Below, piece by piece: positions 10,979 to 22,200 of a DNA stretch of 64,000 bases. The position numbers and the translations under genes are program-made. The notes beneath the pieces were generated by a model. It did not search any database. It was not told the origin of the DNA and worked only from the letters and a program-made list of their open reading frames with translations. The DNA is taken from positions 4,171,442-4,235,441 of the forward strand of contig NC_087379.1 of NCBI RefSeq assembly GCF_963675165.1. The letters are read 5' to 3'. Position 1 is the first letter of the stretch; every line of letters begins with the position of its first letter. The stretch is from Halichondria panicea. Taxonomy: Eukaryota > Porifera > Demospongiae > Suberitida > Halichondriidae.

Positions 10979-13900
10979 TCACACTCTCTCCAGCAATAGA
11001 GCAATGCCCTGTCCTCCTCCAATGCAGGCGGAACCTATAGCATACTTGAGACTCTTCCTCTGCAACTCATGAACAAGATGTGCAGTGATACGTGAGCCTG
11101 AGGCAGCCAGAGGGTGGCCCAGGGCAATGGCACCTCCGTTGGTATTGGTCTTCTCTCTGTCCAACCCTGCCTCCTTCTCCACAGACAGGAACTGAGCAGC
11201 AAACGCTTCGTTCACCTGTTCATATTCAGCAAGTGTAATATTAATTTTACGAAAAACATAAAGATTAATTTAGAGTGGTACGTACTGCCCTTCACAGCTC
11301 ACTTGGAAGTTTGGGGCAAAAAATCACTTGAGATAAGTTAACGTACAATTCACATAAGTGAACCATGCAATACTATAGAGCAAGGGACAAAGTTCAAATT
11401 TTGGAAAACAGAAGATTCTATAGACCAGATCTTTATGTGATCTAGCTATACCTACAGTATTCAGCATAAACTACTAGTTTGAGATCATGAGGTAACCAGA
11501 AAAAAGTAATCCTTATTAAGCATTATATCTCGTACTTAACTATTATTATTCGTGTCATATAAGAAGCGTGGATATTAGGTTAGCATTAAGCACGAAAGTG
11601 TTTGGGGGGCCCTCATTCAGTCCCAAAGTATACATATTGACTGGTATATACCGTAAGACCTCGATTTAAGGCGACCCTCCAAATATGCGACACCCAGGAG
11701 CTTCAGCAATTTTCTGACCTCTAAAAGTAGCGATAGCTGCGTTGACAATTATTTTTTAATGTCGCGTTCTAAATAGAGGTAAATGAAGCCACTCCCTAGC
11801 CTCGATTATAGCCCACTGGAAAATTAGTGTTTTAAGCGGCCTGAAATCCAGGCAAGTAGACTCTGTATAGTTACCTCCAATTAGATGCGACCCTCTAAAT
11901 ATGCGACACCAGGACTTCAATATAATTTTTCAACCTCCAAAAGTAGCAACCTCCGGCTTCGTAATTATTAAAAAGTGTCGCTTTAAATCGAGGTCTTACG
12001 GTAGGACAGGCAATAAATATTAAGTAGTAATTATCCTTCAAAATTAGTCACTGGGTATTACCAAAATGAATTCAAGAGAAATGTGGAGACAAAAACAGGG
12101 TATGCTGTGGCGAGGTCGTGGACATAGTGCGGGAAAATGTAGCCAATTGACTCGCTGGGGTGGTTCAAATATACTGGAGAAAGGCGGCACTCAAAAGTTG
12201 AGCAGTCAGTTAGAGCTTACATGTATAATTATAACTGTACTTTGCATGTGTAAGAGAGTAGGTCACGCATGCGCGATATACGGGGCCACGCCTGTGCACC
12301 TCTATAACCGAGTGTAAGGCCGCAGTTACGATGCTTCCTCGTTAACTACGTTTAACTACATCAAACTACATATAAAGAAAATCAAGACAGCATAAAGGGG
12401 CTTCAAAATTTGAACTTTGTACCTATAGATAGAGGTCTGGCCAAGTTGTGGTTTATCTCTTACGTAAACTGTTACACTTATCTCAAGTGGTTTTTGCAAT
12501 TTGTTACCCAGTGATTGGGCAGATCAAAGTAATCCGGTGCTCTGTATATGGCATGTTGCATCTCACTACCATAGCAATATATTGCAGTGCAATATAATTA
12601 TGGCATGTTGCAATGTGTGTACAGTGGATGAAATCTGCTTTTGGACTTATGCTCCACCCTCCTACCCAATGACTCATTTGGTCCATTTTATAGGCTACTT
12701 CTTTTTTGCACTAGTTGTGGGAACTGGAATTCAGCAAAACTAATGACTTTTACATTTGCAGGGAAAATCAAGAGTTTGACGCCATTGGGCAACAAGTTAG
12801 TTATTACAGGCGCCCTCGTGCCATATATTGCACTGGATAACATAATGCTCTCAGGGCCGCGCTGGGCAATAACTAATACTTACTATTTGCCCCAAACTTC
12901 TAAGTGAGAGTAGCTCATGCACTGACAGGATCAGCAAAAAAGCCGGGAGCTGTCGCATGAAAACAAATTGCGCATGTGTGTCTCGAATTATGATCTTAGC
13001 TAGCCAAAGTGCAAGGTGCGCTTCTTACTGCTATTTGACAATGAAGCTTTTTCGTATATGAAAATCTGCCACTTTTTAACTAACAACTTGTTTTTTTGTT
13101 GTTGTTTTTTACTTTGGCAATCTGTAGGTGAGCAGACTCAGAACACACAGATAAACAGACGCACTGACCGACTACAGATCTACTACAACCCGCGGCCGCC
13201 TACACGCCTGAAGTTAACAAATACTTTTGCAAGCCAGTGGAAAAAGCAGGTTGCTAAATTCAAGAATCCAATTGCACATACATACCTCGACCAGATCAAT
13301 TTTGTCCAAGGTCATCTTTGTCTTTTTGAGCACATTCTGTATAGCATAGGCAGGCCCTATACCCATAATAGTGGGGTCCACCCCTATGACATCGTAGGCC
13401 ACCAGTCTGGCAAGAGGGGTGAGGTTGTGCTTGGAGCATGCCTCCTCACTGGCTATGATCACCACTCCGGCACCATCGCATATTCCCTGCAGATGTATGC
13501 AGATGAAATAATTATAGTGTGCTACTGTACATGTACATTACATGGTACATACGTACATTAATGCAGGTGCAGATTTAGGAAATGAAAATTCTACAAATAC
13601 TTTACATACAATGTTTCCCACCTACTACACTTTTGCCATGTAGTCTAGTGGGGTTTAACTGTCATAAATTGGCACCTCAGGGCTACAAGGGAAAATATGG
13701 CTCATAAATTGGCACCTCAAGCATATGCAGTAAAATTAATTAATGGTGTTTTCGATGAATGAAAATGTCTTGCATGAGAAACAAAATGTCATAAATAAAT
13801 GGAGACAGAGGGTGTAGTCTGTAGACTAGTTCATCAAAAATTCTGCTGTGTGCTTGCAGAAGGAGCTGCTTTAGAGACACTCTGGGAGAGGGCTAGGGCT

Positions 13901-16900
13901 CAGGCTGAGCCTTGCTCACTAGCACTAGTACTGCACGCACTGCACTAGGCCTGTTCAGCTTCTGTATTTAAATAAAAAGAAGCCAGTTTAGTAATAATAA
14001 TTATAGGAGTGGCTATTTTAAGCTTACCTTTGCTTGCCTACTAGCCTGGCATAGCTGAAGAGAGCTGGTCTAGACACCGTCTAGAGCTAGCTGTGTTGTT
14101 TCTTCTGGCTGGTTGCTGCCCAGTAAGTGGAGGGAGGGGCTGACTCAATTGAACAGAGAGGGGGAGTGGCTCTGTACCGTTCGCTTTAAGGGAGGGGCTG
14201 GCTGCTTATATTCTGTCCAGGCTGCGCAAGGATTTGAGTGTGGACAGCAGCCCTGGTGTGAACGAGCTATCTTTTCCTAGTTGTCTTCTTGTTTGAATAG
14301 CTATGTGGTAGTCATGCAGCTTGATGCATAGCAACCAGTCAGCCAATCAGATGGGACATATATCAATTAATGCACAGTGCCTCGGGGTTTATGACAGTAA
14401 ACCACACCTCCCCCTCGGGCTTACGCCCTCGTAGTCGGGAGGTTTACTGCCATAAACCCCTCTACACTGTACATTAACTAATACTTATTGTACCAGGAGT
14501 ATATATGAGGCACATACTGCTTATACATAGTGCACAACTGCATTACAAGTAGTACCACTCACTGAGGCATTTCCAGCACTGACGGTGCCGTTTTCCTTGA
14601 AGACTGACGGTAGTTTTCCCAGCTTCTCGAAAGTGGTCTCTCTGGGATGCTCATCTCTGTCAAACACTTCCTTCCCTTTCTTGCCCTTCACCTCAAGTGG
14701 AGCTAACTCAGCAACAAAGTGGCCATTCTTGTCAGCTGAGGAAGAAAAGTGCAGATGCATTACAACAATAATTGGACTCTTGCTCGATCATATCCTAAGC
14801 TCACCAAAACACAGCATGTACAACCGTAGTGCTAAGAATACACCGTACATGTATAATCTGGTTAGTAAGCGCATGCGCCTATAGGAAAAAGAGCAGACCT
14901 CTATGTGCCTATTATCCAGGTGCGCTTATAGAAATTAACCACGCCCATAACGTTTCAATGAAGCAGATCTCCATTAGCTAGCTCGATCGTTTGTCTGCAA
15001 GAGGTCTATAGTCATATCTAACAGCAGTAACACAGCTACCGGTAGTGAAAGAGACTTAACATCTATATATAAAGAAGTGTGGAGACCAGTTGTTGGACGG
15101 AGAACTGTGCAGAAAATCATGCGCCTTCTATCAAGGCTCTTGGTCTGCTAACCAGTATGCGCCTATTAGTTGATGTGCGCTTATTAACCAAGTGCGCTTA
15201 TTAACCAGATTATACGGTATGCAAGCATAGTGCGTTTTGTCCAATTTTAAGGCTTTAATTAACTTATTTCCTCGATTAAACGCCATGATTTCAATGGGGA
15301 TTGTACAGGCCTTGAATTGATTGTGCGATACAAAAGTATACGATATAATGGCCGCTCGCAAAAATAACATTCAGTATCAAGTATTAATTTCTAGCACTAA
15401 GTCTATAGTACAAGTGATACGGTGAACAATATCACATTTCTAGAACGCTAATTTAGCACAGTGTGTACGTACAAACAAATACCATTGGCCCATTTCTGTT
15501 GACTGGACAGTGCAAACTGGTCACACTGCTCTCTGGTGATGCCGTACTGCTCTGCCAGCTTCTCTGCAGTGAGGGCCATGGGCAGCTTGACATAGGAGTC
15601 AGTCAGAGAGGCCCACAAAGTGTCCTCCATCTGTCAGTTACATGTACGTTCAGTCATTGCACGTACAAATTATTAATGTTTCAAGTTCTATTAGAACATA
15701 CATGCTTTGATTATGGGACTGTTAATACAAAATAACGGCATTACATGTACATGTAAGCAAGACAAAGCTTCAACAAAAAACTCAAAACCAGCCAAGCACC
15801 AACCCAACACATACCTTGAGGTCCATCCCAAGTGGTGATCCCCAGCGAGTATTCCTGACAGCGTACGGGGCCTGACTCATGCTTTCCGTGCCTCCAGTCA
15901 ATACCACTTCAGATTGTCCCAGCAAGATTTCCTGCAGAGGGGATATAATGGATTAGGATTGTTGTTTGGAATCTAATATACTTTATATATTTGTGCATAC
16001 AGTGGCCTATAACGTACATGTAGTCCAAATTAAATCTTATGCAATCTTATGCATACAGTTTTGTCATCGGGGAAATGTTAACCAGCATTGCCTTACTTTG
16101 ATAATACACAGACCTCACTTCATGAATGGTCACACAATACTCTCTTGCAGACGTGTGTAGGGCCACTCAGAGGAGGTCCGACATGCGTGCACGAATCACT
16201 ACAAGTGCTAGTGCATTTGGCCTGGACATTATCACGTGACCGCAATGACATCAATGCACTGAACTTGTAGTGATTCGTGCACGCATGTCGGACCTCCTCT
16301 GAGGGCCACTAAACAGGAACAACCGGAAATGAAACCAATAAATGGGCGTGGCTATTGCGTGGTTGTTGTTGAGCGTGGGCTAATTATCAAACTGGGAATA
16401 GAGCTGTACTCTCCCACACAGGTTTGTGAGACATGGAGGCATTCTTGGTGAAGCTGGACCGATCAAGTAGCTTCTCTGTGTCACTGTAGTGTAGCTGTAC
16501 TAGCAGCTAGTACAGCTACACTATATAGCTAGAAATGAAGTATTATTGGTGCTTATCATAAATTCATTAACATTACTGTTATGTCTAGTTTGTTTGGGGG
16601 GAGGAAGATGCTTCTCTACTATGATTCTATTATGATTATATATACATAATAAGCCATTTGGGTGCCTGGTCGAGTTGCACAGCCTGTATTTTGGCTTCTA
16701 GGAAGGAGTTCCTGTTTAGTGTCACACCTCACACTAAACAGGAACACCCTACTAGGAGCCAGAGATAGCTAGTACACAGCTACACTACAGGGACACTCTC
16801 TAGCTACTTGATCGGTCAGCTGCACCAATAATACCTCTCACAAACCTGTGGAAGAGTACAGCTCCATTCCCTAATTAGCCCCACACATTGAATAATGACC

Positions 16901-17912
16901 TCACAATAGCTACGCCCATTTATTGGCTGTTGTTTTTGTTTAGTGGCGTTCCTGTTTAATGGCCCTACAGATGTGCACCTTCTAGACACTCAATATACAA
17001 TTTTGTACCATAATACATGCATATACAAACGTACAACTAGTGTAATCTGTCTCACTCTCTAAGCATATTGATTGTGAGAACATAGAGTGGTGACTCACAT
17101 GAGCTCCATTAATGATGGACTGGAATCCTGAGCCACAGAGACGGTTGATGGTGAGTGCAGGCACTGCAATGGGTACTCCTGCCTTCAGGGCCACATGCCG
17201 AGCAAGGTAGCACGCATCAGTTGATGACTGCAAAAGAAATTTAGAAATATGCATGGTTAGAAAACAGAACAAAAGAACATGGGATATGCATTGTGTATTC
17301 TACATGTTATCATGTATATGTACAATAATTCAAACTGTACACGATACAAAAGACTTAATTTGCTACAAATGAGAGTTTTAGATCTCACAAGGCCACACTC
17401 ATAACAAATGCAAATGTAGTGAGCAGCTAAGAGTTGATTAAGTATGCACCAAAAACATTCGTGCAACTATACTTTTGAAACATTTTCAGTTGAGCTAACA
17501 GTAAACACATAGATCTACTTCGTAATAGGAGTCATCTATAGTGGGTGATCAAATACATGTGCCCAATGTTGTGCACAAACGAATAAAAGCAAACCCTTCC
17601 TTAGTGGGCGGATCACAATGCTAAATATGAGCGCACCTAAGACATACTACAGTCCGATTTAGGATTTAGGCATACGCTTCGAGATGGGTGGGTCTATGGT
17701 TACTATGGTGTGCAACCACACCTACATTTTACCTGAGCCACGTTCCCCACAATGACCGAGTCCACAGCCTCAGCAGGTACTTTTCCTGCTTCTAGAGCAG
17801 CACTGGCAGCTGCTTTACCCAGGTCAGTGGCAGTAATACCTTTTAACTTGCCACCAAACGTCCCAAAGGGTGTTCTTTTTGCTGCAACAATATACACTGC
17901 TCGACTGGCCAT
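10979..17912 (-). CDS. ACAA2: 3-ketoacyl-CoA thiolase, mitochondrial (ACAA2-like)
   Basis: Catalyses the last step of mitochondrial fatty-acid beta-oxidation, splitting 3-ketoacyl-CoA with CoA. Seven exons join in frame with GT-AG introns: 17912-17733, 17227-17099, 15931-15815, 15630-15483, 14735-14563, 13486-13286, 11215-10979 (394 residues, close to the usual 397). Visible signatures are the N-terminal [13 protein letters not shown], the nucleophile cysteine in [21 protein letters not shown], the histidine in [10 protein letters not shown], and the second catalytic cysteine in [10 protein letters not shown] near the end. The start ATG directly precedes the conserved [12 protein letters not shown], as in vertebrate ACAA2, which carries an uncleaved N-terminal signal. 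It is divergent from the RhoGAP gene. The introns hold several palindromic elements. The cytosolic acetyl-CoA thiolase is less likely given the sequence match. Confidence 0.95.
11651..12001. mobile_element. TA-flanked inverted-repeat element in ACAA2 intron
   Basis: Ends start CCGTAAGACCTCGATTTAAG and finish with the inverse, flanked by TA on both sides. A GCGACCCTCYAAATATGCGA block appears near 11680 and again near 11888, so the element looks like two related halves joined. A relative lies at 6855-7460. TA duplication suggests a Tc1/mariner-type mechanism (inferred). Confidence 0.75.
13005..13220. repeat. Diverged copy of the 3284-6600 repeat
   Basis: Blocks near 13030-13095 (TTGACAATGAAGCTTT, GAAAATCTGCCACTTT, AACTTG) and 13125-13200 (GTAGGTGAGCAGACTCAGA, then CGGCCGCC) follow the order seen in the triplicated segment at 3284-6600. 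It sits in the last intron of ACAA2. Confidence 0.5.
14384..14460. repeat. Palindrome in ACAA2 intron
   Basis: Arms GGGGTTTATGACAGTAAACC and GGTTTACTGCCATAAACCCC face each other, with a further CGGGC-TTAC-GCCC hairpin at the centre. Probably a small palindromic element; no target duplication recognised. Confidence 0.6.
16158..16967. mobile_element. Large inverted-repeat element in ACAA2 intron, with nested inserts
   Basis: Ends are TAGGGCCACTAAACAGG on the left (interrupted by the 134-base insert) and the inverse CCTGTTTAATGGCCCTA on the right. Further inward both arms share CAATAAATGGGCGTGGCTA, a CAAACCTGTG tract and a ACTTGATCGGTC tract. Near the centre is a hairpin (16708-16745) whose arms GTTCCTGTTTAGTGT copy part of the end sequence. 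A solo related end (GGGCCACTAAACAAGAAC) is at 48840. Confidence 0.7.
16168..16301. mobile_element. CAGAGGAGG palindromic element, nested, 9-bp duplication
   Basis: Arms CAGAGGAGGTCCGACATGCG and the inverse flank a middle of about 35 bases. AGGGCCACT occurs on both sides (16159-16167 and 16302-16310), which is the end sequence of the larger host element. Thus this insert is younger than 16158-16967. Its ends match 49678-49985. Confidence 0.85.
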
Positions 17913-19227
17913 GTTGGGTAAAGATCATGTAACTTATTGCTTCCTCTCATCTCTCTACCACAAATGCGAGCCACGCCCACTCATCTCAGCATAAACACTG
18001 TGAAGGGCTGTGTTTGTGTACTTTTATGGTCACAGCAGATCAGGGGTAGAGCTACTAAATGCTAGCACAGAGTAATCTTATAGCGCAGGAGCATAAAGGT
18101 GAGTGCAATTGGCAAGGCTGTATATTTCTGGTGTGTTTCAGGTGATGTGACCTGAGGGTTTGTACATGTAGAACTACATGTAGATCTACCCACAGCATCT
18201 CACTCATATTACTGTTGTAATCTGTAATCTATCTTGTGGGAAGATTGTGGGAAGATGGTTTTGTATACAAATGTAGCAAGAAAATTGCTGCAATTTCAGC
18301 GTATTGTTTGTAATGATTCCCAACTCACCCATTGCAGAATAAGTTTTCATAAGTAAAATTGTGCTTTTCTTCCCAACCACAATCACATACTATATTAATA
18401 TATACCATGGCCACATTTGTTGCTAGCTAGTTTCCTAAGTTAACTACTGTACATGTATGTAAGTGTATCGTATCGTATCGGCTGTGATATGAATCGTGAC
18501 TCATTGTTGCTGTTGTCTGTAGAGAAGCTTTGCATACATCGATGCTAGTACTAATTACACAACACTACATGTAGCTAGCCACTGGCTCTGGTTAAAGGAT
18601 ATAAGGTAGGCAACTTAATCCCATGTACTACAACAGGATCATTGTCTAGAGTATTTTGGGTCTGTCTAGATAATTATGTCACTTTGGATACGTTGCCATT
18701 GGTTGGTGAACGAATGCTGCCACAAAAGAAGACTAAACATATGCACTAATGTCATATGATACCAGTGCAGTACGTGTCACTGTATGGGCTCTGCATTATG
18801 TGTGATGCACTTGGCTGGCAGTGACCATAATAGGCTCAAAATCCCTATATAAGAAATAATGGTAAAATTAATTGTGCCATTTGTACTATAAATGACCCTA
18901 CAGTGGGAATTATCCATAGGATGCATACAGGTACGTATTGAATTACATTTCCTTAGCCACTATTCTGGGTGGCGAATTTGGCTAATTTGTGATACATACT
19001 TTAATATCATCATTCATACTAGAACTTGTCTTAGCTCGCCGAATGTGGCACATGTATTCTTACACTATAGTTAGAGGCATACTAGATTTGTCTCGAATTT
19101 CCATGGCATCGTTTCTGTTAACAGCAAAGTAGTATCAATTAGGTCTATACACTATACAATACTTGGAATTTCCTAGCTGTTACCTTATTAGCACGGTTTA
19201 CATTCCTCGTTATTCCTTCAGGTAGCA
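17913..19227. promoter_or_regulatory. Divergent intergenic region ACAA2 / RhoGAP
   Basis: The two genes start in opposite directions 1.3 kb apart. The RhoGAP side probably includes 5' untranslated sequence, because the first coding ATG follows a good acceptor (ATTCCTTCAG) at 19221. No confident TATA or initiator was found. Confidence 0.4.
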
Positions 19228-22200
19228 ATGACTGAAGCAGTGGTGTCCTTACTCCCACAAAGACCACCTCCTCCCAATCGCACTACTAGCCCGGTGGGTG
19301 TGTCTAATCCAGCCCCCAAACAATTGTCAGAGAGAGAGGATAGTTTCCGTTTTGTCGACTCTAGGGCTAAGTCCAAACAAAAGCCACAGTTATCACCAAC
19401 CACCAAACAGAAGTCTAGCAGTAAGTACATAATTATATGTACAGAGAATGCCCCTTAGTTCCTTCATTGGAACCATGCATACCTTCCAAGCTGTCCCCTT
19501 TTTGTATGCACACATTTTGCTGAGCATGCTTTGCATAGTGAGATACATGTACGACCATTGTACGCTTCGACTCTTAATGTGTGTTTATAATTACAGACCA
19601 ACCCCTCCGCTCAAGTTCTGCCTCTCCCGACCATGGCTTCACTATCATAGATTCTAAACACTCCCCCCTCCTAGAGCGCCATTCACCCACCAAGGTGTCC
19701 GTCCCACCCCCTAGACCACACCCACCCACACGACAGAACACTACCAGTGAGGGACGTGAGTCTGGTGAGGCTATTAATGGACGTGGTGTATCTCGGCAAG
19801 TGAGTCAACCTCTTGACAGTGTGGAGGTATGTGTTGACGGTGATGCTCGTGAGGGTGGAGAACCTGTACCTGTGCCACTTGTGGACCACCCTCCCCCTCC
19901 GTCTACTAAGGTGTCCCAACCCCCAGCCCGCCCACAGCAGCCTCCAATGAGACAGCAAAGTGTCACTGTTACGAGTACTAGTAGTCAGAGCGATGTCAGT
20001 GAGGGAGGAGACAGACATAACAGTGTGGGCAAGCAGCCAGTGAAAGATGAACAAGTTACTGAAACAAAAGCAGAAGACAAAGAAACTGAGGCAAAGTAAG
20101 TATTGTATTTTTGTAGTTGTACATGCATCATCCTCTCACCTCACGAACAAAATAAAAAGTGATAAAATAAACTACAAACACCCGTACTATCCCTCCTTTT
20201 CCAGTCAGCGAGCTCGACCGGGGCGCCCCCCTCCACCCAGGTCAAAGAGTGTACCCAGAGCAAAATCCCTTACAGAACACAAACAGAAGAGAATGAGAGA
20301 GCGATCACCTACCATTGATGTGACTACTCGAATTGCACATCAGGAGGGCAAGCTACCTAACACACAGAAGAGAACAATGAGAGAGCGATCACCTACCATT
20401 GATGTGACTACTCGCATTGCACATCAGGAGGGTAAGCTACCTAACACCATTACTTGCACAGGATTCCACATTGCGACTCTTTAATTATGCTTGTACACAC
20501 ATTTTTCTCTACAGATCTTCAGAACCGGCCGGCTCAACCGTCTACTAAACCTTCACTCAATCACTCAGTCCCTCAATCTCCTACCCATACCACACCCCCT
20601 TCAACTACGCCCCCTCCAACCACCCCGACTCGACTGTCTCCCCACGTTCCAATAGACTCTTTGGTGGACTTGAGTGAGGGAGTGGAGACCTCACTAGCTA
20701 ATGAAGGCAGCCAAAACGAGAACGGAGCTCCAAAAACTAGTCCTGTTGGTAAGTTTTTGTCATGTACATATGTATGTAACGCAAGTAAAATATAGTTGAA
20801 TCTGAGCAGTGTTCAGACCCCCTAAAACCTTGTAACAGCATATGCCGTTGTTGTCTGCCAGTAGTATGAATCCATAATAATTATCGTGACTCGTATTGCA
20901 GTATATAATAATGCATAAAAGGTCTTGAAGAGCATTAATTTTGCTATGTCCGTGTGCATGTTGCCTATAATAATTGTATGCAGAACCAACGCCCCCCCGT
21001 CCTTCGGTGCGAAGCCCACCTCCACCCCCCACCAGGAACTTAGAGAGCACACCCACCCGACACACCACCCCTCAACAGCCAGCAGTTATCCCAGTGCCAC
21101 ACGAGAATCCTTTAGTTTACAAAAACACATCATCCCCTGAAGAAACTCTGTCCAGCACACCAGCTGATGCATCCAATGTTACAGCTGATACTAACAGTCC
21201 CACAGCTGCGTCCAGCCCCCCTGTAATACCAGCACGCCCTTATATGCCGCCTAGACCATTTCCCCCTCGACCAAACTCTGGAAGCAAACGGGCCCCTGCC
21301 AAGCCAAAGAGATCAAATCATCCAAGTAAAAAAGTGGCGAAATCTCACACAGCAATAGATTTGTCTCCAAGGATGTCGCATGGCAAGCCTCCAAGGTCAC
21401 ATGACATGAAATCCCCACATAGCTTGGCACCCCAGTCACACGACAGTGCTGGCGGCAGCAAGGCTATAATGGCCTCTGTCGAAGTATCGCAAGTGGAGCC
21501 AGATACGCCGGAATACCCAAACACACCCACTCTATCAATAACAAACCACGATGTAGTTCAGTTTGGCTTCCCGTCTCATCCGAATAACAGCATCTCTGCA
21601 GCATCGCCAGACTATGATAGCTCACTTCCTGCTACTGTGGATGTTACGCAGTCAATGCCGGCCACACTGCCTCCTGTAGAGCGAGAGATAAGTGAGGAAG
21701 GTGCCACTGAAGGGAGGGACGAGGTGAGAAAACTAATTATGCTTTACTCATTTAAAACCTGAGTGCATTGGTCTAAGAGGCCTTTCGCTGAAAAGTGTTG
21801 AGCTAACCTGTGCATTAACGTACATGTGTACCGGGTAACACATGTATTTGTTGTAGTGTGTTTGTAGAGTTGTCATGGTCACAAGGACATCGTTGTGTAT
21901 GTTGTACTTTTTCAACGGTGACATTGTTTAGCGTTATTAAGTTGGATATTTGGCCCGTCATAATTATGATTTAGATGAAATAATACATTTCAAAAGTGTT
22001 TGATGCTTGCAACGATAATGGATGCCCTCGTAGTGTTGAGAATCAGACTTACTAATACTCAAATACAGTGAACTGGATTGTTTGAATTTGCAGGTAGCTG
22101 ATTTGCAACCGTCCAAGTCTTCTTCACGGTTTAGAGGCAAGAAAATGTTCAGCTCAATGAAGAAAGGTATTAAAAGTTTGCGTCTTCCTCGTAAGCCCAT

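Noticed and set aside
13016-13561. 181-residue plus-strand ORF
   Set aside because: It is mostly the reverse strand of ACAA2 exon 6 plus repeat sequence; the thiolase reading on the minus strand is clearly the real one.
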